Positions 34,751-47,585 of a DNA stretch of 64,000 bases are shown here, one piece after another. The stretch's first letter is position 1. Each line of letters starts with the position of its first letter. A program made the position numbers and the translations under genes. This DNA is from Malania oleifera (Eukaryota > Streptophyta > Magnoliopsida > Santalales > Ximeniaceae). The DNA lies in contig NC_080422.1 in NCBI RefSeq assembly GCF_029873635.1, positions 17,018,049 to 17,082,048 of the forward strand, written 5' to 3'. The notes below the pieces were generated by a model. That model made no database searches, was not told the DNA's origin, and saw only the letters and a program-made list of their open reading frames with translations.

Positions 34751-36638
34751 TGAAAGTGAAGGAGTTAGCCCAAGAGGGAGGGGGGGGGGTGAATTGGGTT
34801 ATTAAAAATTTTAGTTCTTTGTATGAATTCTTGAATTACTTGTTTAAAACATGCAACAAAGTTTAATTCAATCAATTCTTGAATCAATGCTTAACACACC
34901 ATAAGTAAATAAGAACTTAACCAAATAATCAACCAATCAATAACTTAAAATAATTAATTAAAAATACCCAATAAAACACAATTCGCAGTACTTGTGCAAT
35001 TTCAGTTTTTGTAAGAACTTAAGATACTTTGGTTGCAGCCCTGTGGATATTTGTAAGCCCTATATTTGAATGAAATTATTTGCAATCTCTTAACTTAGAT
35101 TTTCACAAGCAATTAACCAACGTACTCCCTTTTGGGTTTCCGAAAAAGGTTAATTAAACGTACTTTCTTTTTATTAAGAGTTTTCTTTTAATTCTCAGTT
35201 TTGTTCTCAGCTACCTGCACTTTGGCATACACAACACAATATATAAAGGTATTGAAAATAAAGAGCAGGGAAAGAGAAACATCAAGATTTTACGAGATTC
35301 GGTTTATCCCCAACTTACGTCCTCGCCTTGGGCCAATACCACCTAAGGATTCTACTAGAACACTCTTTTTTGGGTAGAGCAAACTGTTTACAAATCCCTC
35401 TTTACAGGTAAAGATATCTCTCCAAGCGATACCCCACGCTTGGTTACAATAATCCAAAAGCCCTGAATCGTCAAGAAACAAGAAACAAATAGAAGAGACT
35501 TGTGTACAAGAATCACTCTCAGATATTGTAGGTTAGTACAACAATCGGCACAAAATATACTTCAATGTAAATTTCAATATAAAGAAATTGAAGCTCAATG
35601 TAAGTCTATCACCGGATTAATCTTCCTTTCATTGAAAGATTTAGACTTTAAGCACAATTTCGGTGTGAGATGATCAGCAAGAACTCAGTGAGTGAACAGC
35701 TAGATGTGAGCAAGAAAGCCTTTGAGAGTTGAAAGCACTTGAGAGTATTGAGATTGCTGAAAATATTTCTTGGTGATTAAAATCCTTGTCTTGGGGGCTA
35801 TATATAGAGTTTAAAAAATTAATTCGTTGTTCCCCAAGTTTACTTGGAGTGTTGTTAAAGTTTGCAAAAACTTTGGAGCCCAAGAAACTAATATTTTCAA
35901 TTTACCCGTAGGTAATTTTAAAAATCTCACAAGTGGCAGTCGCCTGTCACGATTGGTCATGCGCCTGTCACAGTTAAAATTGAAAGTCAGAACACTGACA
36001 GTCGCCTATCAAAACACTTGTAGTTGCCTTATATGACAAGGCAGATGCTTGTCTGGCTACCATCAGGTGCTTGGAACCTTTCTGTTCGTCAGTCTTAAAA
36101 AACATAAATATGGTCAGTCGCCTGGGGAGTTTGGTCAAATGCCTGAGGCTTTCGAAAAACTTGTTTTTTAAGATTTTGACTTTGAAAACTCTTTTCATTT
36201 GAGACCTTCATTATTTATAACTTTGAAAATTATATTTCAAGGTCTCTAAATATGGTTTTTAGGATTTTAATTTTTTCTAAAGAGCTTCAATACTTTTTAT
36301 ATTGAGTTTTACTTGAAGTACTTACATAAGAATTTCCTTAAGACTCTAAATCCTTCAACTCTTGGAGTCTTCATGCATGTCCTTACTTTGAGTCTTTTCT
36401 TTGAGTTTCAGCATACTTTGAGCTTCCATAATATTTCTCAAACTTTAAGCTTTCATGGTCTTTGTCTATCCTTGAGCTTTAACACCCTTTGAGCTAAGTT
36501 TTGCTTGAGCCACTTGTTTGTATAATTCCATTGAGCTTTCTAATATTTGATTCCTGAAACATTTCAACTTGAAAACATATTAAATTCTTTTGATTTGTTA
36601 TCATCAAAATAAGAGACGTAAGCCTTGCTAGGCCAACA
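34751..36638 (-). repeat. Sirevirus 3' LTR
   Basis: Plus strand starts TGAAAGTGAAGG with CCAAGAGGGAGGGGGGGGGG and ends GGCCAACA. The TATA box (minus strand CTATATATAG, 35798-35806) has upstream of it (35930-36150) about eight copies of a CAGTCGCCTGTCA-type motif. Confidence 0.88.
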
Positions 36639-37205
36639 ATTTTTCCCTTTTGGATGATGACAAATCCGGAAAAAAAATGAGGATACCTTAAAAGACTCCC
36701 CCTTACAATAAGCACGCATGTAACGTTTCAGTACTCAAACATAGATTGCAAGATTCATTTATATCAAAGATTCAAACAAAGTTTTTAAGCATACAATCAT
36801 TTATATCATTGAACAAAGATATATCAAGAATATTCATGTCAACAATCTATTCTTTTTAACAACTTATTTTTGCTATCACTTATAACATTGAACAAAGATA
36901 TATCAACAATATTCATGTCAACAACTTATTCTTTTTAACAACTTATTTTTTCTATCATTTCAACTTCTTTTTGCTCTCACAATTTTTCTCCCCTTTTTGA
37001 TATCAATCAAAAAGTAAAAGAGAATTAATAAGCATAGCTGATATAAAAGCAGACAAAATAAAATATTATATCCATCTAGAGTAATACATACATAATCAAA
37101 AGTCTGGAGAAACAGACCAAAAAAAATACCAAGTGTTAATATAAAAAAAATGCAAAGACAAGAGCAACATCTAAGATCAACAAAATTATCAAAAGATAGC
37201 TAAGA

Positions 37206-38440
37206 TCAATCGTCATCTACTTTTGTAGAAGCATCATCAGCATTTCTTTTAGAGTCATCTTTAGACACATCATCATCTTCTTCCTTTTCCTCATAATCAT
37301 CATCAGATGCAACATAACTAGAAGGAACTGAGCTAATGTCCATGGGTGCTGCACCTTTGGAGGAGCTGACCAAGTTTTTCTCTATTTTATCTAAACTCTG
37401 CGTAGGAGAAGAACAATGTGTTTCTACAGTGGTAACTTTCCTAAGACCAGATTGAATCCCTTCACTGAAGTTGAGGTAATGAGTATAAAAAGGTAGAAAC
37501 AAGGAAGGTGTGCCTGCGTCCTAGGAAATAGATGGAGTGGGCTCAGAAGATTGAGGAAGAGGCTCAGGTGTTGGCTGCCTATGACCTCTATGAAACCACC
37601 CTTGAGTATACTCTTCTTATAATCCATTAGCTTAAGAGTTGTGCCAGAAAATATATCATAGTGGGTCTTTCTTATAAAATTGAAGGATGGTGTGAGGATG
37701 GGATGATGAGCAAATACTAAATTCAGCATCCCGGCGTAAGGAAGAATGATACGAGGAGCTTCTTCCATCATGATCATCCACTTGATTATAAGGCTTGGTA
37801 GGTCCAACTTTTTACCTTTCAAAATGCACCACATGACAAAGCAGTCGAGAAAAGAAACATGGTCATGTGAACCGGCTCGAGGTAGGATGCTATAGGTGAT
37901 CAGTTTGTGCAAAATCAATGCTTGGAGATTCAATTGTTTATATAGTGGGGGATTGCCAAAATAAACAGGCTCATTGGTCATGATGAGTGGTAAGAACTCC
38001 TGTGGAGTGAACTCTTGTTCCATGATCCATTGTTTTTCTACAGGTTTACACTCAAAATCTCCCAGCTTGATATGAAGAATTTTTCCTAACGATAACAGAG
38101 TAAGGTGAATGGTTTGCCCTAAGAGATTAGTTGAGAACCCCACATCTTGCTTCACCATATTGGCATAAATTTTTTTAACCAAATTCATATAGTGTCCAGT
38201 GGCCTGATACGTGATCAATTTTTCCCACCCAATATCTTCGAATAGTGACATGATTTCAGGAAAATCAGAGTTGAAGAATGAAACATCAAAAACTTTACTA
38301 AGAATGTGATCTGCTGATTGGATTTGATTCCGGTAGAGTGTCTTGGCTTGAGGGGTGGTTAGCCACTTCTCAACCTCGTCATTGTTGACCTGTCAGGAGG
38401 AGGAGGAGGCATTGTTCTCAGTTGATTTTTTTCGTGGCAT
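37206..38440 (-). pseudogene. Sirevirus env-like accessory ORF, broken
   Basis: Start ATG 38440-38438 (MPRKKSTENNASSSS), then an in-frame stop near 38397. The frame continues through a domain of about 275 aa (38251 down) with MSLFEDIGWEKLITYQATGH, YANMVKQDV, LNLQALILHKLITYSILPRA and DHVSFLDCFVMWCIL. This wording is like the plant domain often labelled putative plant transposon protein, which accompanies retroelements and has no known enzyme activity. A frame change near 37500 leads to an acidic tail (DDDYEEKEEDDDVSKDD) and the stop near 37206. I see no signal peptide, and the membrane segments expected of a true envelope are not evident. The name env-like reflects position only. Confidence 0.75.
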
Positions 38441-38805
38441 GATTTTGTGAAGATAAAAGCTGAAAACCCTAAAGTGTAGTGATGATGGAGGGTTTAGGTT
38501 TTGATTGATCTTCAAAGACTCGATGAATTTTGAAAAAAAGAAGTTGGTTTAGGGAAGGAGAAAGTATTTTAAGGAGGAATGAAACAGAGTCAAGGGACTG
38601 ATGGATTTAAAAATGAAGTATTTTTCATGTTTTAAAGGGAAACTCGTTGCGAGTTAGGCGCTTGGCACTCAAGGAGTTAGGTGCCTGATGACCTAAATTC
38701 CATCAGGAAGAACCATGGCAAGCGCCCGACCTTCAGGTGTTAGTCGCCTGTCAGGTAGGCTTTTTGAATTCATTCTCTACACAACTTCACGAACATGTAG
38801 CAACC

Positions 38806-39420
38806 CTAACTCACATGTAATAAATATAAACCGATCCTCTGAAAGTGGTCTGTGAAGATATTAGCTAATTGATCATTTGTATTAATGAATTCAAGAGTTA
38901 TATCTTCTTTTTGTACGTGATCTCTTAAGAAATGATGTCTAATATCAATATGTTTTGTTCTTGAATGAGATACTGGATTTTTCGATATATTTACAGCACT
39001 AGTATTATCACACTTACTTGGGATTGTTGTATATTCTAAATTATAATCTTTTAGTTGTTGTTTCATGTATAATGTTTATGCACAACAACTCCTGACAGCT
39101 ACATACTCAGCTTCAGATGTGGACAATGCTATGAAATTTTGCTTATTAGAGAACCAAGAGATGAGGGATTGTCCTAAGAAATGAAAAGTCCCACTTGTAC
39201 TTTTTCTATCGATTTTACAACCTGTGTAGTCTGCATCTGAATAACTAATCATTTCAAAACTAGTGTCCTTGGGATACCATAATCCTAGATCAAGAGTACC
39301 TATCAAGTATCTTAGTATTCTTTTAACAACAATTTGATGTGATTCTTTGAGAGCGTATTGGAATTGAGCGCACATACATACGCTAAATATTATATCCGGT
39401 CTACTTGCTGTCAAACATAA
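38806..39420 (-). pseudogene. pol: Sirevirus RNase H and RT C-terminal part
   Basis: Minus strand: TASRPDIIFSVCMCAQFQ, RYLIGTLDLGLWYPKD, YSDADYTGCKIDRKSTSGT, NFIALSTSEAEYVAVRSCCA, then a stop at about 39075, then LKDYNLEYTTIPSKCDN, SHSRTKHIDIRHHFLRDHVQ and ANIFTDHF. Acidic active-site positions (DAD, SEAEY) are present. Confidence 0.88.
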
Positions 39421-40690
39421 CAAAGCCTCTGATCATGCCTCGATAGTTTATCATATCCACAGGTTTTCCTTTTTCATCTTTATCAAGGTTTATGGAGGTA
39501 CTCATGGGAGTCCTTATAGGCTTACTTCCTTCCATATCAAATTTCTTCAACATGTCTTTTATATATTTAGATTGATTTATAAAAGTTCTATTTTTTGCTT
39601 GCTTAATTTGTAGTCCAAGGAAGTAGTTTAGTTCTCCTATTATTTGATATTTGGGGTGATTCCTTATGTATTTCCGTACCTTTGGCAATTCAGAGTTTTC
39701 TATTGGATTATCATTTGGAGTTTCTTCATTATTCTCTTCCTTTTCTTTGACTTCTTCAATATCTAAATTTTTTGGTTTTTGTAAGGAATCATCTTTCTCT
39801 TCAATTTGAATTGTTTTAGTATAAGGATTAGCTTCATCAAACGTTACATGAATTGATTCAATAATAATGAGTGTTCTCTTATTGTAGATTCTATATGCTT
39901 TGCTATTTGCTGCATATCCTAGGAAAATACCCTCATTCGACTTAGCATCAAATTTTCCTAAGTCATCTTTGTCATTAAGCATAAGCACTTACATACAAAT
40001 ACATGAAAGCAAGTATATTGGGTATTCTTCCTTTCCATAATTTGTATGGAGTTTTATTTACGCTTGATCTTATAGACACTCTATTTATCACATAACATGC
40101 GGTGTTAACTGCTTTAGCCCAAAAGTATTTAGGTAGTTTATTTTCATTTAACATCGTCCTAGCCATTTCTTGAAGTGTCCTATTTTTTCTTTCTACAACT
40201 TCATTTTGTTGTAGAGTTCTAGGTGCTAAAAAGTTATGTCTAATTCCATGTTCATTAAAGAATTTTTTCTACGTCTTTATTATTGAATTCTCTTCCTTGA
40301 TCACTTCTTATGTTCATAATGCCATAACCTTTTTCATTTTGAAGTCTTTTACATAAGTTTACTAACATATTGCACGTTTCATCCTTTGAGGCTAAAAAGA
40401 GTACCCATGTAAATCTAGAGTAGTCATCAACGATGACGAAAGCATATTGCTTTCCTCCTAAATTTTGTGTCCTAGTTGGTCTAAACAAATTTAGGTGAAT
40501 AAGCTCTAAGGGTTTGCTAGTGGAGATATGTTTCTTTTTCTTAAAGCTAGACTTAGTTTGCTTTCCTAATTGACAAACATTGCATATTTTATCTTTAATA
40601 AACTTTGTACTAGGAAGTCCTCTAACTAAGTTCTTTTTAGCTAATCTTGATAAGAAGTCTATACTAGCATGTCCTAGTCTACGGGCCTAG
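39401..40690 (-). pseudogene. pol: Sirevirus integrase fused to RT remnant by an in-frame deletion
   Basis: From about 40690: RRLGHASIDFLSRLAKKNLV, CNVCQLGKQTKSSFK (zinc segment), VIVDDYSRFTWVLFLASKDE and MNIRSDQGREF (catalytic Asp blocks), then a frame change, MARTMLNENKLPKYFWAKAV, and after another frame change the integrase C-terminal part (GIFLGYAANSKAYRIYN). The linker PKVRKYIRNHPKYQIIG then jumps straight to ELNYFLGLQIKQ at about 39638. The RT core between these points, including YVDD, is missing, yet the frame is kept. Confidence 0.87.
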
Positions 40691-41204
40691 CCAAGAAAAC
40701 TTCTAACAACCCTTTAACCTTCCAAATTAATTAATAAAACCTGTCCTGTTTAATGATTATGCTCAACTTTGTTCATTGAACCACTACCTTAACCAATAAG
40801 ATCTCCATTTGAAGTTCCTCTCTAGCTTGAAGAATCTATATAACCTTCATTCCTGATAGCAATAACTATTGCAATTGTTTGCAAAACTTCAATCTCTCAA
40901 TAATATGCTATAGTTGCCGCACGACTCATTCTCTTCCCCTTTAGAAGATGGGTCATGACAACAATTAGAAGTCCATGCAACACTGAACTTCACTGTCCTC
41001 CCACTTCCAGCAAACTAATGCAAGCTGTTAGTCCTCGTATCCTCTTCCTTCCCAAATTTATGAGCATGCAAAGGGAGAATTAAACTATATTCTCTTGTAA
41101 CGACGCCTATATTTACTAGACTTGAGCCTACAATTTGTGTTTCTTGTGGCTAATACACTGACCTTGTTTTCCATTAAAGCCTTACTAAGTTGGTCTGCCC
41201 TCCT
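40691..41204. other. Unassigned segment at the broken end of the Sirevirus
   Basis: No frame or repeat pair recognised. Contains TGTAACGACGCC (from about 41095), similar to gypsy LTR starts but without supporting context. Confidence 0.3.
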
Positions 41205-42198
41205 CATACTCGGGTAGTGAGATTTATGTGAATGTGAAATGTGGAAGTCAGATTCATGTGATGTGAAATACTGAGAAATGTGAAAACTGAGAACTTGAAA
41301 AGATGAATAATACAAAGATATCAGATTCAAAGTAAAGTATAAATGTATTATATACTATAGTATCATATTTATTTAGGGTGAAGTATACACTCCACCCGAG
41401 GGCTTGCTAAGGAAGGTGAGTGCCCTGATTAATATCATATATAGCCATACTGGGCTGCTTAACATATTAGGGCAGAGGGAAGTTACTTGTATGGGTCAGT
41501 AATCTTCTCTATTCTCGAGAACTTTTGTCAGTAAACATTTGTGTGAATGTGTGTGAATACAAGATAAACTATCAACCTGAGAGCTTATTGAGTAAGGTAA
41601 GTGCCCTGATATGCTTCAGTTGTAGCCATTGGTTGCATAAGGTATCAAAGTAGAGGGGTACTACTTGTATGGGTGGGTAATCACCCCAATATTTGAGAAC
41701 TCTCGTTATTAAAATACGCTGCATGTGTGTGAGTAGGGATAGAGAATGATTTCATAATTGTGGGTAAATTTGTAAATGATGATTGCAATTTTGTAAACTT
41801 AACCTCATGCTAGCCACACATTGGTACTAATCTATTTCGTCTTATTTAGATGTGCCTCACCGAATATGAATTTTATCTTTTACAGGACCTCCATATGATC
41901 GAGCTCAGTGAGCTTGGGGCTTGGTGTAGCATTTTTGAGAGAGAGAGAGGGTAGGTATAAACTTTGGTTATAATTTTGGGGTTGTATTATATTTATATTT
42001 TCCGAGTTATATATTTGTGAATACTTGATGTTCGAGAATACCTTTTGAGATTATATATATATATATATATGTAGAAACTCTGGTATATTATTGAGGAATT
42101 GTTATTATTTCCGCTACGTGATTGACGTTATGGTATCAGATACAGATGAATGGGACACATGACACCTGGGCCCCACTTGGCAGGTTCGGGGTATCACA
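41205..42198 (+). repeat. LTR G: gypsy LTR fragment with an internal tandem duplication
   Basis: The right end GGTTCGGGGTATCACA parallels LTR F (GGTTCGAGGCGTGACA). The block CCACACATTGGTACTAATCT (41813) parallels LTR E near 45456. Two copies of a unit of about 190 bp (41380-41565 and 41573-41735, both with GTGCCCTGAT, TACTTGTATGGGT and GTGTGAGT-like words) lie in tandem. The left end is uncertain. Confidence 0.5.
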
Positions 42199-42256
42199 CT
42201 ACATAACCTAGTAACCTAGGCTCTGATACCACAATGTAACGCCCCAAAAATTCAGG

Positions 42257-42308
<52 letters not shown>

Positions 42309-42581
42309 CATTTTATTTAATAAATTCTGATACCATAGACTGTAAACAAAGTCACCCCAGACCCAAAGTAGGGTACTAGGGATGCTCCTATCCATATTTA
42401 TGTCCTATTTTTGCAGCGGAAAACATAACACATCAAACTTTATATACAATACCAGAGTGTTAAAGTCTCTAAAATATACATATAGACTCCCCAAAAATTT
42501 GTCAGAAACCCCAAGTATTTTCAAACATAACTCTAGACCCCAAAAAAAACACATACCCTGTATTCCTGAAACTACACCTCC

Positions 42582-42860
42582 TTTAGAGACTCAAAAAATA
42601 TAATAAATAAAGGAAATTGGAAACTGGAATTTTTGGGTTGAAGAAGGAGAAAATCGGCGATGATTTTCTGAAGAAGGAAGAAAACTGGCGGCAGTTTTGG
42701 TTTTCACTACAGAACTGTAAATGATAAATGGTAAATTTCAAGTCGGTTAACAGAAAACTGACGACGGATTTTTGAGAGACCAAGAAAACCGACAATGATT
42801 TTTGTTAGAAGTGCTGAGAATATAAAACAACCGAGAGTTATTTGAAATTTAAAAACAAAA

Positions 42861-42892
<32 letters not shown>

Positions 42893-45841
42893 ATGCAAAC
42901 ATTTTCTTTGATTCTGGCTCTATTAAGTGTTGTTTCGACGATAAGGAACCACCACGGGGTTCTTAGGAAGATTTTCTACAACAATGTAGGCAGAGCAAAA
43001 TTTCAATTTGGGGTTTCGGGGTACCATCCCAAAACTGAGGTAAGGGTGTTAAATATTGGTATTTATGATTTATTTGGAGTAATTAGGACCTAGAGAACAC
43101 TGAATGATAATATTCTGGAGTTGAGCTAATAAATTTGTGGAAAAATATAATTTCAGGGATTAAGTTTTAAATGCCGCAGGGGCGTAGATTTAGTGTATTT
43201 ATGGATTTCACTGGAAACAAGTAAGGGAATTGATTAAGTCAAGGTTTTTCAGGATATTTAATGTTTATTATACAGTATATGTTTTAGAAATTATTTATAT
43301 GATATAATTAGTTTTGAGAAATACTGATGTTGAAATGAGTAAATTATGATTTTATATTTAAGAATATTTTATCAGTAGATTATGTTTTCCAAGCCAAATA
43401 ATATTATACAGAAATACTCACTCGTGTGGCATGAGTATAAATTGAATGTATTAACAGTATCTCAAAATACGTTTATATTTTATGGAACAAACATAATTTT
43501 TCAGTGATTTTAGATAAATGATAATTGGTACAGAAATGCATATATTTTTCAGTATATTAAGATATGATAGCCGGCGCAGATGTCAGGATATAATAGTCGG
43601 GGCAGATGCCGAGATATGATAGCCAGCACATATGTCGTGAACAGTATTATTACTATGATGACATGATTCAGAAATTATGAAATGATAGTTTTTTTATACT
43701 GAAATATGTGAAAGTCAGATTTTATTACAGGATTATGAAAATTTTATTTATGAACAGAAATATGTATTATGTGAAATGTATTATATAGTATTAGAACCCG
43801 GATGGTTACTTAGGTATTCCCACTAAGTGCCGACCCCAGCGGTTTTTACAGTGTAGTAGGTTGGGCAGACTAGTTGGGGTATAGCCGACAGTGCAACCAC
43901 ATTAGTAAGAAAATGTGGGTTGGAGGCCGATTAGCCAGAAGTGTGACGGTGTAGTAGGATACCCATTGTGTTACTGATCCGCTAGAAGTGCATGACGGTG
44001 TAGTAGGATGGGCAGGCCAGGTTGGGTGGGCGATCGTGCATAGTATGTTATGTTTGACTTAACCTGGTAGGCCAGCCAACGTTAGGTCTAGCCTTTGGGT
44101 TGCACAACCCAGATCATGAGGGGTGGAGTCATAATACACAGACATCCAGGGTAGAATTTTAGTATTATACAGATTTACGAGATGATTTAAATGTTATGTA
44201 AATTTGTAAAAACCTGAATAGTGATATATGGATTAATTATTTAAAAGAAGGGTAAATTGGTAAATTGAGTAGAGTTTGTCGACGAGGCCAGGGTTCGTTG
44301 ACGAAGTCCCTTCTATTCTCGTCAACGAAATTCAGAGGCTCGTCGATGAGGAGAAGCCGAGAGATTTTAGGAAACTAGGAATCTCAGGCTTGTCGACGAG
44401 GCGTCTTCAGTGGCTCTTCGACGAGGGCGCCATTTCGTCGATGAGGGTGGTCGAGTCAAGGGCTATAAATATCACTTTCCTTTGCTTAATCACTAAGTTA
44501 TCTCAAGAATATCCTCTCCCTTTCTCTCTCTAGAACTTGAAGAACTCTCTCTCTCTAGGTTTCTTTGCCGTTCATCGCCTGATTCATAAATCCAACGTTA
44601 CCGTGTAGATCAAGGCGAGATTCTCTTCGTGAATAGTGGACAGGAATCTCATTTCAAGCAGTTTTGGGTTTTGGTCCAAAATCGAGGTAAGACTCGGTTT
44701 TCTTTTTTGATTCGAAATATGTGTAGTAGTATGAGTTGTAAGCATGTATTGTACTGTGGTTTATAGATTTTGGAGTCTCGATTCGTAGTTTTGGGGATCC
44801 TAGAGTTCGTAGTTGGAATTTTGGGTTAAGGTAAGTGGATTCTGTTTATGTCAGTTTATTTTTGAAATCGGGATTGGTAAGCTTGTAGGCTTCAATTGTA
44901 TGTATGTTTTGATTGCTTATTTGGAAAAATCTATCAGGTAAAATACAGGATTTTTAGGTTACAATTTTGGGAAAAATTTGGGGATTTCAGGTATCATCTC
45001 TTCTTTGTTTGGAAAACCGTTTGTTTTGTTTAAACTGTATTATTGAGATGACTGTTACCCATATTTATATAAAATTGTATGCTTGAATTGGAAAACGATA
45101 TGATTTGTCGTAAACCAAATAAGTGTGGAATGTATGGTTGTATGTCATTGTTCCAGGTATTTTGTAAAATAGCTAGTGGCGGCTAATTACTGTACGCTGA
45201 TATGTGTAGGAGTGTGAGCTCCAAAATGATTCCAGGTTTTGCGAAATCAGCTAGTGGCGGCTAAATACCGTATGCTGAAATAGGTTAGGTTACCATTTTT
45301 CACACTTGGGACCCATTTGCGGGTTCGAGGCGTGACAAAATTTATTATGAATATGTTTATAAGTATAATTTTCCTGTATTAATAGCTACAACTTCAGTTA
45401 TACTATAATTCAATTATTTGCGATATGTGTTTATAATATGACATACTCATGTTGCCACACACTAATATCAGTCTATTTTGCTTATTAAGAGGTGTCTTAC
45501 CCCAGAATTACAAATATTTTAGGAAATCCTGATAGACGAGGGGAGTAAGCTCCATGACTAAGGAGTTCGCTGATTTTACCTAGTAGCAGAGTAAGTAGAT
45601 GAGTCGGAAATGTGACAAATTTTTGGGGTTATATGTTTATATGTAAAAATAGTGAAACTCTGGTTATTGTATATATGTAAGTGTATTTGGTCCTGCTGCT
45701 TAGGTATTATGAATGTATAAATAGGTAAATCCCTAGTACCTATGGGTCTAGGTTGACTTTGACTATAAATTATGGTAACAAAATATTATTAGAATAATAA
45801 TATGTGATGGGAAAAAATGGTTCAAAAATTAGGGCGTTACA
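42582..45841 (+). mobile_element. LTR E: solo gypsy LTR inserted head-on in LTR D, TSD CCTCC
   Basis: Flanked by perfect CCTCC (42577-42581 and 45842-45846). Plus-strand start TTTAGAGACTC (TG changed to TT), end AGGGCGTTACA. It is an inverted relative of the gypsy B LTRs: compare 42940-43030 with the reverse complement of 62560-62640, and the GGCATCTGCGCCGGC repeats at 43566-43630. Net length is about 2.12 kb after removing LTR F. Four AAAACYGNCGRYGGTTTT-type palindromes lie at 42640-42815. Confidence 0.88.
44205..45337 (+). mobile_element. LTR F: solo LTR inserted in LTR E, TSD AAATT
   Basis: Starts TGTAAAAACCTG, ends GGCGTGACA, flanked by perfect AAATT (44200-44204 and 45338-45342); 1,133 bp. 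Seven TCGTCGACGA-type palindromes (44274-44450) lie directly upstream of a TATA box (TATAAATA, 44464-44471), followed by a CT-rich leader. Confidence 0.92.
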
Positions 45842-47585
45842 CCTCCACTCTCTTGGAGCTCGCTCCATGTGGCTACCTAGATTACCTGAAATGTTTAAGA
45901 TTCTTGGGGTGAGACACCTCTTAGTAAGACGGAATAAGTTATACCAGTGTGTGGCAGATGAGTTTTACACAAATAACATAACTGTTTATTTAATTTGTAA
46001 CTGAAATAGCAATTTAACTCACACCCACACCATTTAAAATACACATTTTCTATTTGAACATACTTTTAGTTGTACTTCATAAATCTATGTGTGTGTGTGT
46101 GTGTGTGTCTATATATATATATATATAACTGTGAAAACTTCCTGGGATGGATAACTGTAATCATGAGTTAACCCCGCATGATCAGGTTGTGCGGCCTATG
46201 AGCTGGACATAACCATGGTTGGCCTACCAGGTTAAGTCAAATTATAATTCTTCTGAAGTACGATTAGCCTGCTCAACCTGGTCCGGATTGCCAGGGAGCT
46301 ACTATACTCTTCACTAGGGCACAATCGACTGCCATCACCACACTTTATCTGAGATGTGTAGTTGCTCTATCTATACTGTATTAGTTACAATACCGTGCTC
46401 TGTGTTCTATTTTGGTCCATCAGGGTTCTGATATTGTATAATACTATTTCTGTATATTACTGTTTTATCATGATTCTGTATAAACTGAAATACCATGACT
46501 CTGTAATGATTGTAATATCATGATTCTATAATAACAATAATATCATGGTTCTATAATAACTTTAATATCATGCTTCTGTAATTATGGTTCTGTAATAACT
46601 GTAATATTATGGTTCTGTAAAAGCTATATAAAATTTTGTAACAATATTATGTGCTAATTCTAGTATTTCTCATGCCACACAATTTAAGTAATGTTCAATT
46701 ACTATATTCTGTATGAGAAAACTGTATTTTATTATTGTATGAGAAAATTATATATCCTACTATATGAAAATAGTATATCATCTATAAGGCTTTTCATGCA
46801 ACCCAAATTTTTGAATTTTCCCAATTATGCATATCGTTTTTTAAAAAAATCATAAATTTCCCTCCCCATAATTCTATATCATGTAATACCCAGAAAACCT
46901 TATACCGATATCTCATAATTTATACTATACTTTAACCTGTAAAATTTGCTAAAATTAATTGGCATAATTTATTCCCCTCACCTGATTTCCTAAGGGAACA
47001 CTTGTAAGGATCCCAAATCAATGCCTATGATGGTCACACGTAACCCTGTGTTCCACAAATACTAACTTTATCAGGTTCAACCCCAGAATGCCTAACTTCC
47101 CCAAGTCCACACAAATCAAATAACTAATTAATCTTTAAAAACAACTCCCTTACCCTAGTTTTGGAGTGGTGCCTAAAATGCTCGATTCATAAAATTACTC
47201 AGGTTAAACTATAAAGAATCGCCGTTGAGATCCCAAAATCATGTTTATTAGTTGATTTTGGCTAAAATCAAGCGAGAAATCGAAGAGATAAGAAGGGAGA
47301 GCTGCAACCCTCGGAGAGAGACAGATAATGAGCTACAGGTCCTTACATAAAAGCCACTGCCAGACAAAACCGTCAACGATTTTCTCGGGGGTCTATAAAA
47401 TTGTCGACCGTTTGGTCTCTAACCAAACTTTTATTAACCGTTTTACCTTTTACCTGGCCATAGTAACTTGAAACGGTCGATGGTTTTCTGAGCTCCCACA
47501 AAAATCGTCGCTGGTTTGGTCTTTACCAAACCAAATTCCTTTTTTCCATAATTATTTTATTAATATTATTTCCTAGGTCTCTACA

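Larger units (their letters stand above)
34751..40690 (-). mobile_element. Truncated Sirevirus (SIRE/Maximus-type copia) with env-like ORF
   Basis: Minus strand, read right to left: gag-pre-integrase (from about 40690), integrase, an RT remnant, RNase H, an env-like ORF, a purine tract (AAAAGGGAAAAAT) and the 3' LTR (34751-36638). The RNase H wording (IPSKCDNTSAVNISKNPVSH) and the LTR start (TGTTGGCCTAGCAAGGCTTA on the minus strand) are typical of Sireviruses. Gag, protease and the 5' LTR are missing: the element is cut at about 40690. The extra ORF between RNase H and LTR is the place where Sireviruses carry env-like genes. Confidence 0.9.
42235..47585 (-). repeat. LTR D: gypsy 5' LTR, split by LTR E
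   Basis: Plus strand starts TGTAACGCCCC and ends GTCTCTACA, with an iMet primer site on the minus strand immediately left (TGGTATCAGAGCC, 42231-42219). So this is the 5' LTR of a minus-strand gypsy element whose body to the left is gone. Net length without the insertion is about 2.09 kb, like the gypsy B LTRs. A motif array with AAACGGTCGATGG-type palindromes lies at 47370-47525. A (TA)n tract (42258-42306) and (TG)n(TA)n (46089-46127) occur inside. The right end abuts copia-3 RT. Confidence 0.82.
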
